This document shows, one piece after another, positions 9,174-18,242 of a stretch of 64,000 bases of DNA. Each line of letters begins with the position of its first letter. The stretch's first letter is position 1. A model generated the notes under the pieces. The model saw nothing but the letters and a program-made list of their open reading frames with translations. It had not been told where the DNA came from and did not search any database. The stretch spans positions 38,954 to 102,953 of the forward strand of contig NZ_DASTAT010000014.1 in assembly GCF_035712445.1 (NCBI RefSeq), written 5' to 3'. The translations under genes and the position numbers were made by a program. Source of the stretch: Oligoflexus sp. GTDB lineage: Bacteria; Bdellovibrionota_B; Oligoflexia; Oligoflexales; Oligoflexaceae.

Positions 9174-9863
9174 TCAGGCTTCTATCGCTGTGGTTCGGCT
9201 GTGCCCATGGGCCAGCATGGTGTCGAGCCGAGCCTCAAGTTCCATCAGCTCATCGGCGAGCTTTTTTTGATAAACATGCACGTCCTCTTCCGTGACCCGG
9301 TGAGGAATCAGCATGGGCTGGCCATAGAGCACGACGATTTCCGTAAAAGGCTTGGGCACGCGGAAGTGGTCCCAGCTTTTCACCAGGGTCCAGGTGCGGC
9401 GGCCGCGGCTGGCGGTCGGCAGAATGGGAACGCCGGTGCGGGAAGCCAGTGCGATGACGCCACCCTTCACCTCGTGCCTCGGCCCACGCGGACCATCCAC
9501 CGTAATGCCGACTTCGTAGCCTTCCTTGGTCAATTTTATGAGCTGACGCAAAGCCTCAAGCCCGCCGCGGGATGATGAACCGCGCGCGGAATGGATGCCA
9601 AATTTTTTCGCGACGAAGGCGATGACCTCGCCATCAAAAGACCGGCTGACGAGAATCGCAAGACGCCGCCAGGTGTGGGCCATAACTGTGGACAGCGCGT
9701 TCTGATGCCAGCAGGCATAGGCCAGGGTCTTTTTCTCATTCATCTGGCTCGCCTGATCCCGAAGTTCGGGATTTAAACGGGTATAGCGATAGCTGAGCTG
9801 AAAAAGGCCCACAAGCCCATAAGCCAGCCAGCAGATGAATTTTTGTTTGCGTGTAAAAGCCAA
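9174..9863 (-). CDS. DUF374 lysophospholipid acyltransferase-like protein
   Basis: The 229-residue protein has an N-terminal hydrophobic segment (FICWLAYGLVGLFQLSY), then ACWHQNALSTVMAHTWRRLAILVSRSFDGE and GSSSRGGLEALRQLIKL, then the characteristic TVDGPRGPRHEVKGGVIALA followed by SRTGVPILP. This is the DUF374 pattern, related to LpxL/PlsC acyltransferases, with HQN in place of HX4D. It probably acts in membrane lipid or lipid A acylation at the inner membrane. It stands alone, preceded by a 184-base intergenic region. Confidence 0.88.
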   Translation of the reverse strand: MAFTRKQKFICWLAYGLVGLFQLSYRYTRLNPELRDQASQMNEKKTLAYACWHQNALSTVMAHTWRRLAILVSRSFDGEVIAFVAKKFGIHSARGSSSRGGLEALRQLIKLTKEGYEVGITVDGPRGPRHEVKGGVIALASRTGVPILPTASRGRRTWTLVKSWDHFRVPKPFTEIVVLYGQPMLIPHRVTEEDVHVYQKKLADELMELEARLDTMLAHGHSRTTAIEA

Positions 9864-10047
9864 AGGGCATCTCCCTGGGGAATCAAAACCGACAAAAGGA
9901 CCTTTCTACCCTGCCCCGGTCCGGGGAGCAAGCAGGCTTTTGACGTTTTCAACCCTTTGAAATAACTGGCCGATAAAATTTATCTTAAGATCTTATCCCA
10001 AACTGCCGATCTATGAAACCTAGGTTGTTCCTTTTTAGAGGTGGAAC

Positions 10048-10524
10048 ATGCGTCTGACTTCTCATGCATTGCTTTGTGTCGGTCTGGCTCTTGGATTTGT
10101 AGGCTGTCGCGCGTCCTTCCAGGACATCCAAAAACAGGGTTTGCTCTCCAGTGGTGATGATCTGGGAGCCAAGGGTGATGATGGCAAGAAAGCCAACCCG
10201 GACTACCCCACGCTTGAAAATACCAAAGAGTTGCCGCCCGAGGACAGCGAGTCCTATGGCTGCGACGGCATCGTGATTATTCATGAGAAAGGCAAGGATA
10301 AGAACCTCGATGGTATCCTGCAGCCTACGGAAGTCACCGATATCAAAACGGAATGTAAGCCCAAGACGCCAGGCGGCAAAGATCCCGGCGGCAAGGATCC
10401 AGGAACACCCAACAATCCTCCGCAGTGCCCGAACCAGAGCGGCGGCAAGGACGGCAAGTGCCCTGATTATCCGGATCAAAACGATCCCAATCAGAACGAT
10501 CCCAGCCAGTCTGGAAAAAAGTAA
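10048..10524 (+). CDS. small lipoprotein with low-complexity tail
   Basis: The 158-residue product has a lipoprotein signal (MRLTSHALLCVGLALGFVGC, Cys20). A small acidic middle domain contains SYGCDGIVIIHEKGKDKNLD and two further cysteines. The tail consists of short tandem units, GGKDPGGKDPGTP and DQNDPNQNDPSQ. The DxNxD-like spacing could bind calcium, but this is conjecture. It is followed by a strong terminator, so it forms its own transcript. No family is recognised. Confidence 0.65.
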   Translation: MRLTSHALLCVGLALGFVGCRASFQDIQKQGLLSSGDDLGAKGDDGKKANPDYPTLENTKELPPEDSESYGCDGIVIIHEKGKDKNLDGILQPTEVTDIKTECKPKTPGGKDPGGKDPGTPNNPPQCPNQSGGKDGKCPDYPDQNDPNQNDPSQSGKK

Positions 10525-10560
10525 GCGATTTCGCGCAAATCTAAAAGATTTTGTATAATC

Positions 10561-10591
10561 AGAGGTGGTCCATGACCACCTCTGTTTATTT
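10561..10591 (+). terminator. rho-independent terminator
   Basis: A perfect 10-bp stem, AGAGGTGGTC with GACCACCTCT, closes a three-base CAT loop and is followed by GTTTATTTTC. It ends the transcript of the preceding lipoprotein gene. Confidence 0.85.
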
Positions 10592-10625
10592 TCAGAGTCG
10601 AACCTCAATCACAAGGAGGTGAGAG

Positions 10626-12002
10626 GTGAAGGCTTTCCGCCTTATTTTAGGTTTTTGCCTGATCGCGCCGGCGTCAATGAGTTTCGCCAACATCACAGGC
10701 AGTGACCTGCAGAACTTCAATGCCACCACCAACGGCCTTGATTTTGTGACGGTTCAATCGTCGGAGACACTCGGGAAGGGGATCTTTAACCTGGGTCTCT
10801 TCACCAACTACGCGGTCAATACCCTGCCGCGTTACGAGGATGCGAGCGGTCGGGACGCCGACGTCAACGATTCCATCATCGCCGCGGACATCAACTTCGG
10901 GATGGGGGTCGCCAGTTTCTGGGATATCGGAATCAGCATTCCCTCGGTGATTTACCAGAATGTGAACTTCGATGGGGATCGCGGCCAGTTCGATAAGAAC
11001 GGGGTCACCGAGATCCGCGCCAACAGCAAATGGCGTCTTTACGGGGATCAGGATGGGGGCATTGCCTTTATTTTGGGCACGAACGTGAACGTGACCGAAA
11101 ACAATCCCTATACCGGATCGGGCAGCGGACCGACCATGAACTTTGAATTCGCATTCGACACCACCTTCAATAAGATCGCCGTGGGCGCGAATGTCGGCTA
11201 TCGGAAACGCTCCCCTGGAGACAAGGTGGACGGTTTCCCGATCGAGCCTCTTCAGGATCAGTACATCGGATCCTTGGCCACGAGCTACCTCTTTACCTCG
11301 CTCGATACCAAGCTGATCTTCGAATTCTATGCGGGCATCCCCACCAAAAAAACCGATACCGTCAAATCCCGTTCGGCTTCGGCTGCGGAAATGCTGCTCG
11401 GCATCAAGCATGATATCACCGATGCCTTGGCCTTCCATGCCGGTGCGGGAACGGAAGCCGGCAACGGCACCTCGTCCGCTGACTGGCGTGTTTATACGGG
11501 GATCAACTATGTCTTCGGTGGCGAGGGTGATAAGAAGGAGCCGCAGATCGTGGCGCCTCCGAAACCCAAGGCGCCCGGACCGCAGCCGATGATACCGAAG
11601 TTCGTGCAGACGCCGGATGCAGGACCTGCCGAGCCCGCGGGTGAAGGGGATGAAGTCTTCGTTCTGCGCGGTATCAACTTCGTCTTCGATTCGGCGAGTC
11701 GCGTTCTGCCCGGAACCCGGGAAATCCTGACCAATCTGGGCCAGCATCTGAAGAAGAATGCGGTCGAGAAAGTCATCATCGAAGGTCATACCGATTCGGT
11801 GGGTCAGGAGAAGTATAACTATGAACTCGGCCTGCAAAGGGCCAAGGTCATCCGTGAATACATCGTGCGTTCGGAAAAACTCGATCCGAGTCGCGTGGAA
11901 GCCCGATCCTACGGGGAAACAAGGCCGGTGGCGGATAACGGCAACTTCCAGGGTCGCCAGCTGAACCGCCGCGTGGTCTTCCGCATCATCTATAAGAAAT
12001 AA
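10626..12002 (+). CDS. OmpA-family protein with N-terminal beta barrel
   Basis: A 458-residue protein with a GTG start preceded by AAGGAGGTGA. After a signal peptide ending near SFA come about 290 residues of alternating beta strands typical of an outer-membrane barrel (VGANVGYRKRSPGD, YIGSLATSYLFTS, VYTGINYVFGG). A proline-rich hinge follows (APPKPKAPGPQPMIP). The last 120 residues are an OmpA/MotB peptidoglycan-binding domain with NFVFDSASRVLPG, IEGHTDSVGQEKYNYELGLQ and RQLNRRVVFRI. The Asp and Arg that bind diaminopimelate are conserved (TD of GHTDS, R of NRR). It probably anchors the outer membrane to the cell wall. Confidence 0.92.
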   Translation: MKAFRLILGFCLIAPASMSFANITGSDLQNFNATTNGLDFVTVQSSETLGKGIFNLGLFTNYAVNTLPRYEDASGRDADVNDSIIAADINFGMGVASFWDIGISIPSVIYQNVNFDGDRGQFDKNGVTEIRANSKWRLYGDQDGGIAFILGTNVNVTENNPYTGSGSGPTMNFEFAFDTTFNKIAVGANVGYRKRSPGDKVDGFPIEPLQDQYIGSLATSYLFTSLDTKLIFEFYAGIPTKKTDTVKSRSASAAEMLLGIKHDITDALAFHAGAGTEAGNGTSSADWRVYTGINYVFGGEGDKKEPQIVAPPKPKAPGPQPMIPKFVQTPDAGPAEPAGEGDEVFVLRGINFVFDSASRVLPGTREILTNLGQHLKKNAVEKVIIEGHTDSVGQEKYNYELGLQRAKVIREYIVRSEKLDPSRVEARSYGETRPVADNGNFQGRQLNRRVVFRIIYKK

Positions 12003-12023
12003 GCGGATCAAGCTGAAAATAAC

Positions 12024-12060
12024 AAAAGCCTGTCGTCATCCGACAGGCTTTTCTTTTTTT
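12024..12060. terminator. bidirectional rho-independent terminator between convergent OmpA genes
   Basis: A perfect 12-bp stem, AAAAGCCTGTCG paired with CGACAGGCTTTT, closes a five-base loop (TCATC) and is followed by TTCTTTTTTT. The A-run on the other side lets it serve the minus-strand gene as well. Confidence 0.92.
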
Positions 12061-12074
12061 ATCTTTAAAGAGTC

Positions 12075-12782
12075 TTACTGAATTTCAACGCGACGGTTCT
12101 GGGCGTGCTCTTCTTCGGTCGAACCCGACTGGGCCAGCTGAGGAGCGCCGATGCTCATCTGCCTGGATTTCACACCCATTTTCATAAGGGCGGCTTTCAC
12201 AGCCTTCGCACGCTTGTTGGCGAGGCGACGGTTGAAGGCGGTGCTGCCGCGGTTATCACAGTGACCCACCAGAACAACTTTCATCGAACGATCGGCTTTC
12301 AGTTTCGCAGCGATGTCTTTCAGCTGCTCACGATATTCGCGGCTCACTTTCGCGCTGGCCTTGGCAAAGTAAACCGAGCCGCTGGCGGGAGCGCCCAGGC
12401 CGGCATCAAGGCCCATGTCAGAAGCCATGGGAGCTTCAGGAGCAGGGATATCGCTCATGGCGGGAGCGCCTGTTGTGTCGACAGGATCGACAGGTGTCGC
12501 CGGACTTCCGTCACCATTCAGCTGAACCTGGCTGGGGTCGGTGAAGTCCGAACCGCTGGCTTCGGCAATGGCTTTCTCTTTTTCGATATCGGCTTCAGTT
12601 TTCTCGGTATTTTCGGTGACAGAGCCGGTGTTTTCGGCGTCGGTCGGCGCGTCGGCCGGGGCTTCCTCACCCACAGGCTGAATGCTTTCTTCGGTCGTTG
12701 TTTCCTGAGACGAGCAGGCGACTTGCAGACTGAAAAGAGCGGATACGATCAAAGCAGCAAGGGGACGGGTGCGCATGAGCAT
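12075..12782 (-). CDS. Pal-like OmpA-domain lipoprotein
   Basis: The 235-residue protein has a lipoprotein signal with lipobox LQVACSS. A long acidic, threonine- and proline-rich linker covers about residues 25-130. The C-terminal OmpA domain contains GSVYFAKASAKVSREYREQL, VVLVGHCDNRGSTAFNRRLA, KRAKAVKAALMKMGV and HAQNRRVEI. GHCDNRG replaces the usual GHTDxxG of Pal. AGGAG lies 8 bases before the first ATG; a second in-frame ATG (12776) is also possible. It converges with the barrel-OmpA gene across a shared terminator. No tol genes are adjacent, so it is Pal-like rather than proven Pal. Confidence 0.88.
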   Translation of the reverse strand: MLMRTRPLAALIVSALFSLQVACSSQETTTEESIQPVGEEAPADAPTDAENTGSVTENTEKTEADIEKEKAIAEASGSDFTDPSQVQLNGDGSPATPVDPVDTTGAPAMSDIPAPEAPMASDMGLDAGLGAPASGSVYFAKASAKVSREYREQLKDIAAKLKADRSMKVVLVGHCDNRGSTAFNRRLANKRAKAVKAALMKMGVKSRQMSIGAPQLAQSGSTEEEHAQNRRVEIQ

Positions 12783-13095
12783 GGAAGTTCTCCTGTTTCG
12801 AATCAGTTGCCGTATATGTCAGGTCAATAGGATCTTCAGGATCGGAGTGCTTTGTTGGCACTGCCAGTAAGGTTTGCAAAAGCTAGTCCAAACAGGCGTA
12901 AATGTCAATATGGCATTTCAAAAATAATTCCAGGGGTTGCGCACCTTGAGTTAAGTTTTATGCTTTAATAAAAACAGTGACTTATAAGAAAGTATTCAAG
13001 CTCTGGAAAAAGTTTCAGGATCCGAAATGACCGCAGCCGAAAAGATTGGAAAGGGATTGCAACCATAGTGGTCATTCGACTCGGGAGTCCGTGCG
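12783..13095. other. intergenic region, no gene seen
   Basis: These 313 bases lie between two divergent lipoprotein genes and are AT-richer than the flanks. They must carry both promoters. A TTGAGT at 12946 and TTTAAT at 12964 are promoter-like elements, but their 12-base spacing does not fit a sigma-70 promoter, so no start is assigned. No open frame with a ribosome site and no structured RNA was recognised. Confidence 0.5.
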
Positions 13096-14220
13096 ATGAG
13101 AAAGCCTTTGATATCTTTGAGCCTTTTGGTTTTTTCGCTGCAAGCCTGCTCCGGCAAGCCGGCAGGATTTCAGGGTGATACGGCGAGCGTGTCGGGGACC
13201 GCTGAATCGGATGACGCCACGGGTCGCGATTTCGGCAATCGCGACAGCGGGAGCGACGATGCGACAGCTGCCATGCCTGTGCAAACAGACGATGGCGAAA
13301 TTATAGAGACCGACAGCATCGAGATGGACAACAGCGTGATCTATGAAGGCACGGATGCAACCGTTGCCGTTCCTTCGGATTCGGCGACGCCTCCTGGAAC
13401 GGGAGCGCCAGCCTCGACTCCATCCGCACCAACAACGCCGCCGGCAGCGCCTCTGCCTTTGACCTTGGTCATAACCGTGCCTTCGACATCCCTGCGTGCG
13501 GGCAGTGCTCCCATGCAGGCCACGGCTAAACTTTCAGGACAGACCACGCCTGCGAATGTCACCTGGTCGGTGCGATCGAGTGGAACGGCGAGTGCCGGCA
13601 GCATCAGTGAAACAGGGCTCTATACAGCGCCTGCCAACGGCGGCGGCTATGACATTATCATTTCCGCGGCGTTGAACGACGATCCAAGCATCACGGCGAG
13701 CGTCACGATCAAACTCATTGCCAACGAACAGATCTTTGTCGGCTGTCAGCAGGGTTCGGAATTCTTCCCGATCACTGCGGATGTCTATCAGCTGCCTGTG
13801 AATACCACGAAATTACCGGATTTCAGTGCGCTTGGGACACGTTTGACCAAGGTCTGCATGGATCAATACAATGTCGCCCCGCGCGACTGGTCCACCGGCT
13901 TTCCGGGTGTAACGAATCTCTTCGAATGGTTTGCCCTTCATACCACCACGAACGTCGTCGTGCCGATGGATGGCACCTATAGCTTCAAATTGAATTCTGA
14001 TGATGGAGCCAAACTCTATATAGATGGCAAACTCGTTATTGATAACGACGGTCAGCATGCACCGACAGCCAAGGAAGCGACGGTTACGCTGACAGCTGGA
14101 CAGCATGCCCTCAGCATCGATTACTTCCAGGGTCCACGTTATCAGATCGCACTTGAGCTTTACTGGAAGACGCCGGGAGCGTCTTCGTATGTCTATGTAC
14201 CGAAAGCCTCATTCAAGTAA
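13096..14220 (+). CDS. lipoprotein with Ig-like and PA14 domains
   Basis: The 374-residue product has the lipoprotein signal MRKPLISLSLLVFSLQACSG (Cys18). A disordered Asp/Thr/Pro linker reaches about residue 115. A Big-2-like beta domain follows (VTWSVRSSGTASAGSISETG, LYTAPANGGGYDIIISA). The C-terminal PA14 domain has DGTYSFKLNSDDGAKLYIDG, KLVIDNDGQHAP and LTAGQHALSIDYFQG. PA14 domains commonly bind carbohydrate, and the DD of SDDGAK is the usual calcium-ligand pair. A surface adhesin or sugar-binding role is likely. The gene is monocistronic and ends in a strong terminator. Confidence 0.88.
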   Translation: MRKPLISLSLLVFSLQACSGKPAGFQGDTASVSGTAESDDATGRDFGNRDSGSDDATAAMPVQTDDGEIIETDSIEMDNSVIYEGTDATVAVPSDSATPPGTGAPASTPSAPTTPPAAPLPLTLVITVPSTSLRAGSAPMQATAKLSGQTTPANVTWSVRSSGTASAGSISETGLYTAPANGGGYDIIISAALNDDPSITASVTIKLIANEQIFVGCQQGSEFFPITADVYQLPVNTTKLPDFSALGTRLTKVCMDQYNVAPRDWSTGFPGVTNLFEWFALHTTTNVVVPMDGTYSFKLNSDDGAKLYIDGKLVIDNDGQHAPTAKEATVTLTAGQHALSIDYFQGPRYQIALELYWKTPGASSYVYVPKASFK

Positions 14221-14248
14221 AGTGTGTTTCAAAGAAAAACCTTTAGGG

Positions 14249-14278
14249 GGCCGGCTGCAGAAGGCAGCCGGCCTTTCC
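14249..14278. terminator. rho-independent terminator
   Basis: A perfect 10-bp GC-rich stem, GGCCGGCTGC with GCAGCCGGCC, has loop AGAAG and is followed by TTTCC. It lies between the convergent PA14 lipoprotein and enoyl-CoA hydratase-family genes. The short T-run makes it moderate on the plus strand. Confidence 0.8.
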
Positions 14279-14281
14279 TCT

Positions 14282-15097
14282 TCAGTCGGGAAACTGGGCC
14301 TTCTTTCGCTGCATCGCCGCTTCCACGGCCATCTTCAAATCGAGCGACATGAGCATACCTGCATTCCAGGTCGCAACATAATCGAGGCCCTCGGCCACGG
14401 AATGATCTCGGCTGTAATTCAGGATCTGCTTGGTCCCGCGCACGGCCAGAGGCGATTTTTCAGCGATCAAGGCCGCCTGCTCCCGCGCCAGGGCCAGGAG
14501 GGCCGGGACATCCGAGGTCACTTCATTGATAAGACCGGCACGCTGGGCCTCGACCGCATGGAAAAGTTTGCCGGTCAAAGCCCATTCCCGGGCTCGACCT
14601 TCGCCGACGATTTTCGGCAGACGCTGAAGCGTGCCGATATCAGCCACTATGCCCAGATCCACTTCCTTGACGGAAAAACTGGCATCTTCGGATGCATGAC
14701 GGATATCGCAGGCGCTGATGAGGTCAATGCCACCGCCGAAGCAAACGCCCTGTACGGCGGCGATCACGGGCTTGCGACAGCTTTCGATGCGGGTAAAGCT
14801 TGCCTGCAGGGAACAAATGATCGCTCGAAGTTTTTCCTGGCGGCGACCTTCCGGAAGGCTTTCGATGCGCTGGGCTATACTCAGCACAAATTCAAAGTCA
14901 ATGCCGCTCGAGAAACGGGGCCCTTCACTGCGCAGGATGACGGCTCTGACCTCGGGTGTTTCATCGGCCCAGCGAAAGGCAGCCTCCAGTTCGTACCACA
15001 TTTTTTCATGCAGAGCGTTCGCCTTGTCGGGGCGATTCAGGCTGACTTCGGCGACCTTGTTCGCAAGGGAGACCTTCAGGAACTCAAAATCAGGCAT
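14282..15097 (-). CDS. crotonase-family protein, dienoyl-CoA isomerase-like
   Basis: The start at 15097 (MPDFEFLKVSLANKVAEVSL) has GAGGA 7 bases upstream and matches the family start; the longer frame is a read-through. The 271-residue protein has the two crotonase oxyanion elements, RFSSGIDFEF and GVCFGGGIDLISACDIR. The segment SVKEVDLGIVADIGTLQRLP resembles mammalian ECH1 (delta3,5-delta2,4-dienoyl-CoA isomerase), where the Glu and Asp are catalytic. It probably acts in beta-oxidation of unsaturated acyl-CoAs. A generic enoyl-CoA hydratase is the alternative. No other beta-oxidation gene is next to it. Confidence 0.88.
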   Translation of the reverse strand: MPDFEFLKVSLANKVAEVSLNRPDKANALHEKMWYELEAAFRWADETPEVRAVILRSEGPRFSSGIDFEFVLSIAQRIESLPEGRRQEKLRAIICSLQASFTRIESCRKPVIAAVQGVCFGGGIDLISACDIRHASEDASFSVKEVDLGIVADIGTLQRLPKIVGEGRAREWALTGKLFHAVEAQRAGLINEVTSDVPALLALAREQAALIAEKSPLAVRGTKQILNYSRDHSVAEGLDYVATWNAGMLMSLDLKMAVEAAMQRKKAQFPD

Positions 15098-15161
15098 GGA
15101 AAATCCTCGCAACTCATGGTGATATACCAGGGGTATTCCCGTTTTTTGATCAGGAGTCTTT

Positions 15162-15335
15162 ATGTGCATTATTTGTCTGGAATTCAATAGAAAGAAGGAT
15201 CTTGAGGATGCCCGTCTCATGGTCGAAGCGGCCCGACGCGAAGTCAGTAGTATTCCCGAGGATCATTTGAAACGCGTGGAAGAGGAGCTGAAAAAGCGTC
15301 AGCCCGATGCCACGGAGCCATTGAAGGTTCCGTAA
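15162..15335 (+). CDS. tiny CxxC-type cytoplasmic protein
   Basis: A 57-residue protein starting MCIICLEFNRKKDLEDARLM, with AGGAG 7 bases before the ATG. The N-terminal CxxC could coordinate a metal or take part in redox chemistry. The remainder is a charged helix (VEAARREVSSIPEDHLKRVE, then EELKKRQ). It sits in the gap between two minus-strand genes and is convergent with the sensor kinase. I recall similar MCIIC-type small proteins from Bdellovibrio-like genomes, but this has not been checked. Function unknown. Confidence 0.7.
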   Translation: MCIICLEFNRKKDLEDARLMVEAARREVSSIPEDHLKRVEEELKKRQPDATEPLKVP

Positions 15336-15344
15336 ATTTTTGTC

Positions 15345-18218
15345 TTAGCTGGCCTCGCCCAGCGTCTCCTGCGCCTTGATAAAGTGCGTGGACGCCAGCA
15401 TAAGGTGGATGGAAAAGCTGGCGAAGCCTGCCAGCTCTTCATGCACGCGAAGCTGGATCTGACCGCCATTGTTTTCCAGGTAACGGCGCACGGCATCCAT
15501 CCCGACTCCACGCCCGGATACTTCCGTCAAAGACTGCGCTGTGCTCAAGCCCGAGATGAAAATCAAATCCGCCACCTTCTGCAGTGATTTCAATCCCTCC
15601 GCATCCAGCAGATGATCCCGCTGGGCTTTTTCCCGCAGCTTTTTCATGTTCAGGCCGCGTCCATCATCGCGATACTCGATGGACAGAAGATCGCCCTTTT
15701 GCTGCAGGCGCACATCAATGCGCCCGGTCGGACGCTTGCCCACGGCCACGCGCTCGGCGGCAGTCTCGATGCCGTGATCCAGGGAATTGCGGATGATGTG
15801 AACAAAGACATTGGCCAGGAGTTCATGCGCGCTTTGCTTGAGTTTGAAGCCGCGGGCCTCGACGTTGATGATGGGGATCTCTTTGCCTAAATCCCGCGCG
15901 ACGCGATGAACGCTGCTCAGAATATCCAAGAAGACATCGGAGGCTTCGCTGAAGCAGAGGTCCTCGATCCTTTGAATGGTATCGCGAAGCTTCAGCGCAT
16001 CATGGGGTTCCAGGCGCGAGACCTGAATGGACCGCAGCGTGCGGTTCTCATGCTCCAGGGCCTCGCGGCTGATCGAGACTTCGGTGCTGTTGGCGACGGT
16101 ACGGCCCAGCTTCTCATGATTCAGTTTCACATAGTAGTCAAAAACGGCCTTCACGTCCAGCATGCTCTCCAGGAGGTTCTGCTGATGCCACTGCAGCTCA
16201 GGATCACGCAGCAAGGCCGAATACACCTGCTCCACTTCATGAAGGAGCGAGGTCATTTTATAGAAACCCAGCGTCCGCGCCGCGCCTTTCATCGTGTGCA
16301 TGTTCACGAAAATAATCTTGACGATCTCTGGATCCTTCCTGGTGTTCTGGCGGATCAGGCGATCATTCTCGGCCAGGAACTGCATCGAGGTGACGACGAA
16401 GCCCTGGAATTTATCCGGACTCACGTTGACCAGCTCGATAATGTATTCCAGCTCGCGCTGATGTTCGAGCCGCTGGGCTTCGGCCTGCTTCAGGCTGGTG
16501 ATATCGCGCAGCACGAGCAGGACTCGGGCCACGCAGTTATTCTTGTCGGTGATCGGACTCCAGATGCACTGCAGATCATGCCGCTGGCCGTCATAGGCAA
16601 TGGCCACCTCTTCGGGCAGATGCGCGGCGTTGCTTTCAAAACTGATGACGTCGTCGTCAAAGCAGGCGAGCAGACTTTGATGCATGGTGTCTTTCAGGTC
16701 CACGCTCAAATTGGAGGAACCAAAAATCGCCGTGACATAATCCTGGCCCGCGGGTTCCTTCACGCCGATGATCGACGGAAGCTGCACGGAATAGTTCGGG
16801 AGTATGCGTCCTCGGGAATCGATCGAGCAGATGCCGAGCGGAATGTTATCGAGCATACCCTGGATATCGCGCGTTTTCTTATCCACCTCCTCTTCCAGAT
16901 GGGCGGAAAGGACCTGGGCGGTGCGGAAGGCCCTTGCAAAAAGCTTGGCCACCACCTGGCCCTGAAAGAAGATGAAGGCGGAGAGTCCATAGTTGGTGAG
17001 ATAGAAAGGCGACTCGATGATGTTCAGGCCGCAGAGGATGTCATAGGTGACGGTGGAGAGAAACACCAGGGCTCCACAGAGCATCAGGCGTGCGCCTGTC
17101 ATCTTCAAGCGTATCGCTTTGAAAAGGAGCGCCATCGTGATGACGGCTGAAACGAGCGCGAAGAGATCCAGGGGAATGATCAGATGGGGCAGAAGGCGCG
17201 TATCAAAAACCATGGCCGTCAGGGCGAAGAGCAGCGCGGCGCCCATGAAGACCTGCGATTTCCGGCGCCAGTACTCCTGATTCCCGAAGTTGGCGATGGC
17301 GAAGTTCGCAAAGCACACGCAGGAGATGGGAACAAAGCCCAGCTCCATGATGCGCAGGGCGCGGTGCAAGAGAACCGACGATTCCGGGAAGATGATCGAG
17401 AGATTCAGCGCACTGACGGCAAAGAAGCGAAGCAGCGCGAAAAAGCAGTAGCCTGCCAGCCAGAGGTTGGAAGGGTCCTCGGTTCGATTCAAAAAGAGGG
17501 CGAGGTTATAGATGGCCAGAATCGTGATGATGCCAAAGGCGAAGTTTTCCTGGACGATCTCCAGCAGCCATGAGCGGTGCATCACCTCATAGGAGCCGAT
17601 GATCGGCCGGCGCCAGATCATGCCTTCCTTGTAGTGATAGTTGGCCGCATTCACCAGGATCCAGTAATCACCCGTCGCCGGAATTGTGAAATGCCCCAGG
17701 GGATCGGCGACGGCGGGAATGGTGCTGGCCTCGTCCTTGCCGGCTCGACCCACTTTCAAAACACTTTGAATTTTGCCCTGGCCGTCGCTGGGAATAATAT
17801 AAACTTCCGCCGAAGTATCCGCGCGCAGGCGCAGACCATAGTCGCCTTCGGGAATACCGCGCAGCTGAAGGGCGAAGGCCACGCTGTCATGCGATGCGAC
17901 GCTGCGATCACCAATTGTCAGCTTCGAGAAATGCGTTTGAATGGGTGCGAGGCTCCAGCCCAGCGTCTGCCATTCCTTTTGAAAGACCTCGGGATCCTGG
18001 ATCGTTGGCAGAACCATGAAGTCCTGCTCCAGATCGCGCGGCTTTAAATCCCAGGCGCTCAATTCCAAAAAGGGTGGAGTTCGATCTTCGGCCCTGACAG
18101 GCGAGAGGGACAGAAGCATAAGGATGGAAAGCAGGATAGTACGCAAAGCCAAACCCCTTGAAAAGATATCACCCCAAGGGGATCGGCAGCTGCGGCATGA
18201 AAATAAGAGCTTTCCCAT
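15345..18218 (-). CDS. 7TMR-DISM sensor kinase with PAS, Hpt and CheA-like HATPase
   Basis: A 957-residue membrane protein. A signal peptide or anchor (ALRTILLSILMLLSLSPVRA) is followed by a periplasmic beta domain at about 45-215 (7TMR-DISMED2-like). Seven hydrophobic segments span about 218-430, a PAS-like domain about 450-580, and an Hpt domain carries NMHTMKGAARTLGF with phospho-His641. The HATPase has N-box HIIRNSLDHG (Asn811), G1 DDGRG (851) and G2 SGRGVGMD (901). There is no receiver and no CheW-like domain. It should autophosphorylate the Hpt histidine and pass phosphate to a separate regulator. The start is uncertain; a TTG at about 18152 (LALRT) behind AAGGGG would give a cleaner signal peptide. 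It lies 24 bases downstream of the hemolysin III gene. Confidence 0.9.
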   Translation of the reverse strand: MGKLLFSCRSCRSPWGDIFSRGLALRTILLSILMLLSLSPVRAEDRTPPFLELSAWDLKPRDLEQDFMVLPTIQDPEVFQKEWQTLGWSLAPIQTHFSKLTIGDRSVASHDSVAFALQLRGIPEGDYGLRLRADTSAEVYIIPSDGQGKIQSVLKVGRAGKDEASTIPAVADPLGHFTIPATGDYWILVNAANYHYKEGMIWRRPIIGSYEVMHRSWLLEIVQENFAFGIITILAIYNLALFLNRTEDPSNLWLAGYCFFALLRFFAVSALNLSIIFPESSVLLHRALRIMELGFVPISCVCFANFAIANFGNQEYWRRKSQVFMGAALLFALTAMVFDTRLLPHLIIPLDLFALVSAVITMALLFKAIRLKMTGARLMLCGALVFLSTVTYDILCGLNIIESPFYLTNYGLSAFIFFQGQVVAKLFARAFRTAQVLSAHLEEEVDKKTRDIQGMLDNIPLGICSIDSRGRILPNYSVQLPSIIGVKEPAGQDYVTAIFGSSNLSVDLKDTMHQSLLACFDDDVISFESNAAHLPEEVAIAYDGQRHDLQCIWSPITDKNNCVARVLLVLRDITSLKQAEAQRLEHQRELEYIIELVNVSPDKFQGFVVTSMQFLAENDRLIRQNTRKDPEIVKIIFVNMHTMKGAARTLGFYKMTSLLHEVEQVYSALLRDPELQWHQQNLLESMLDVKAVFDYYVKLNHEKLGRTVANSTEVSISREALEHENRTLRSIQVSRLEPHDALKLRDTIQRIEDLCFSEASDVFLDILSSVHRVARDLGKEIPIINVEARGFKLKQSAHELLANVFVHIIRNSLDHGIETAAERVAVGKRPTGRIDVRLQQKGDLLSIEYRDDGRGLNMKKLREKAQRDHLLDAEGLKSLQKVADLIFISGLSTAQSLTEVSGRGVGMDAVRRYLENNGGQIQLRVHEELAGFASFSIHLMLASTHFIKAQETLGEAS

Positions 18219-18242
18219 CCTTTTCGATAAAGTATGGATCGA

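Noticed and set aside
10674-12011. 445-codon open frame on the minus strand over the OmpA barrel gene
   Set aside because: It lies entirely antisense to a certain OmpA-family gene and shows Arg/His/Asp-rich nonsense composition.
15906-17150. 414-codon plus-strand frame within the 7TM kinase gene
   Set aside because: It is antisense to a kinase with all motifs present, so it is a shadow.
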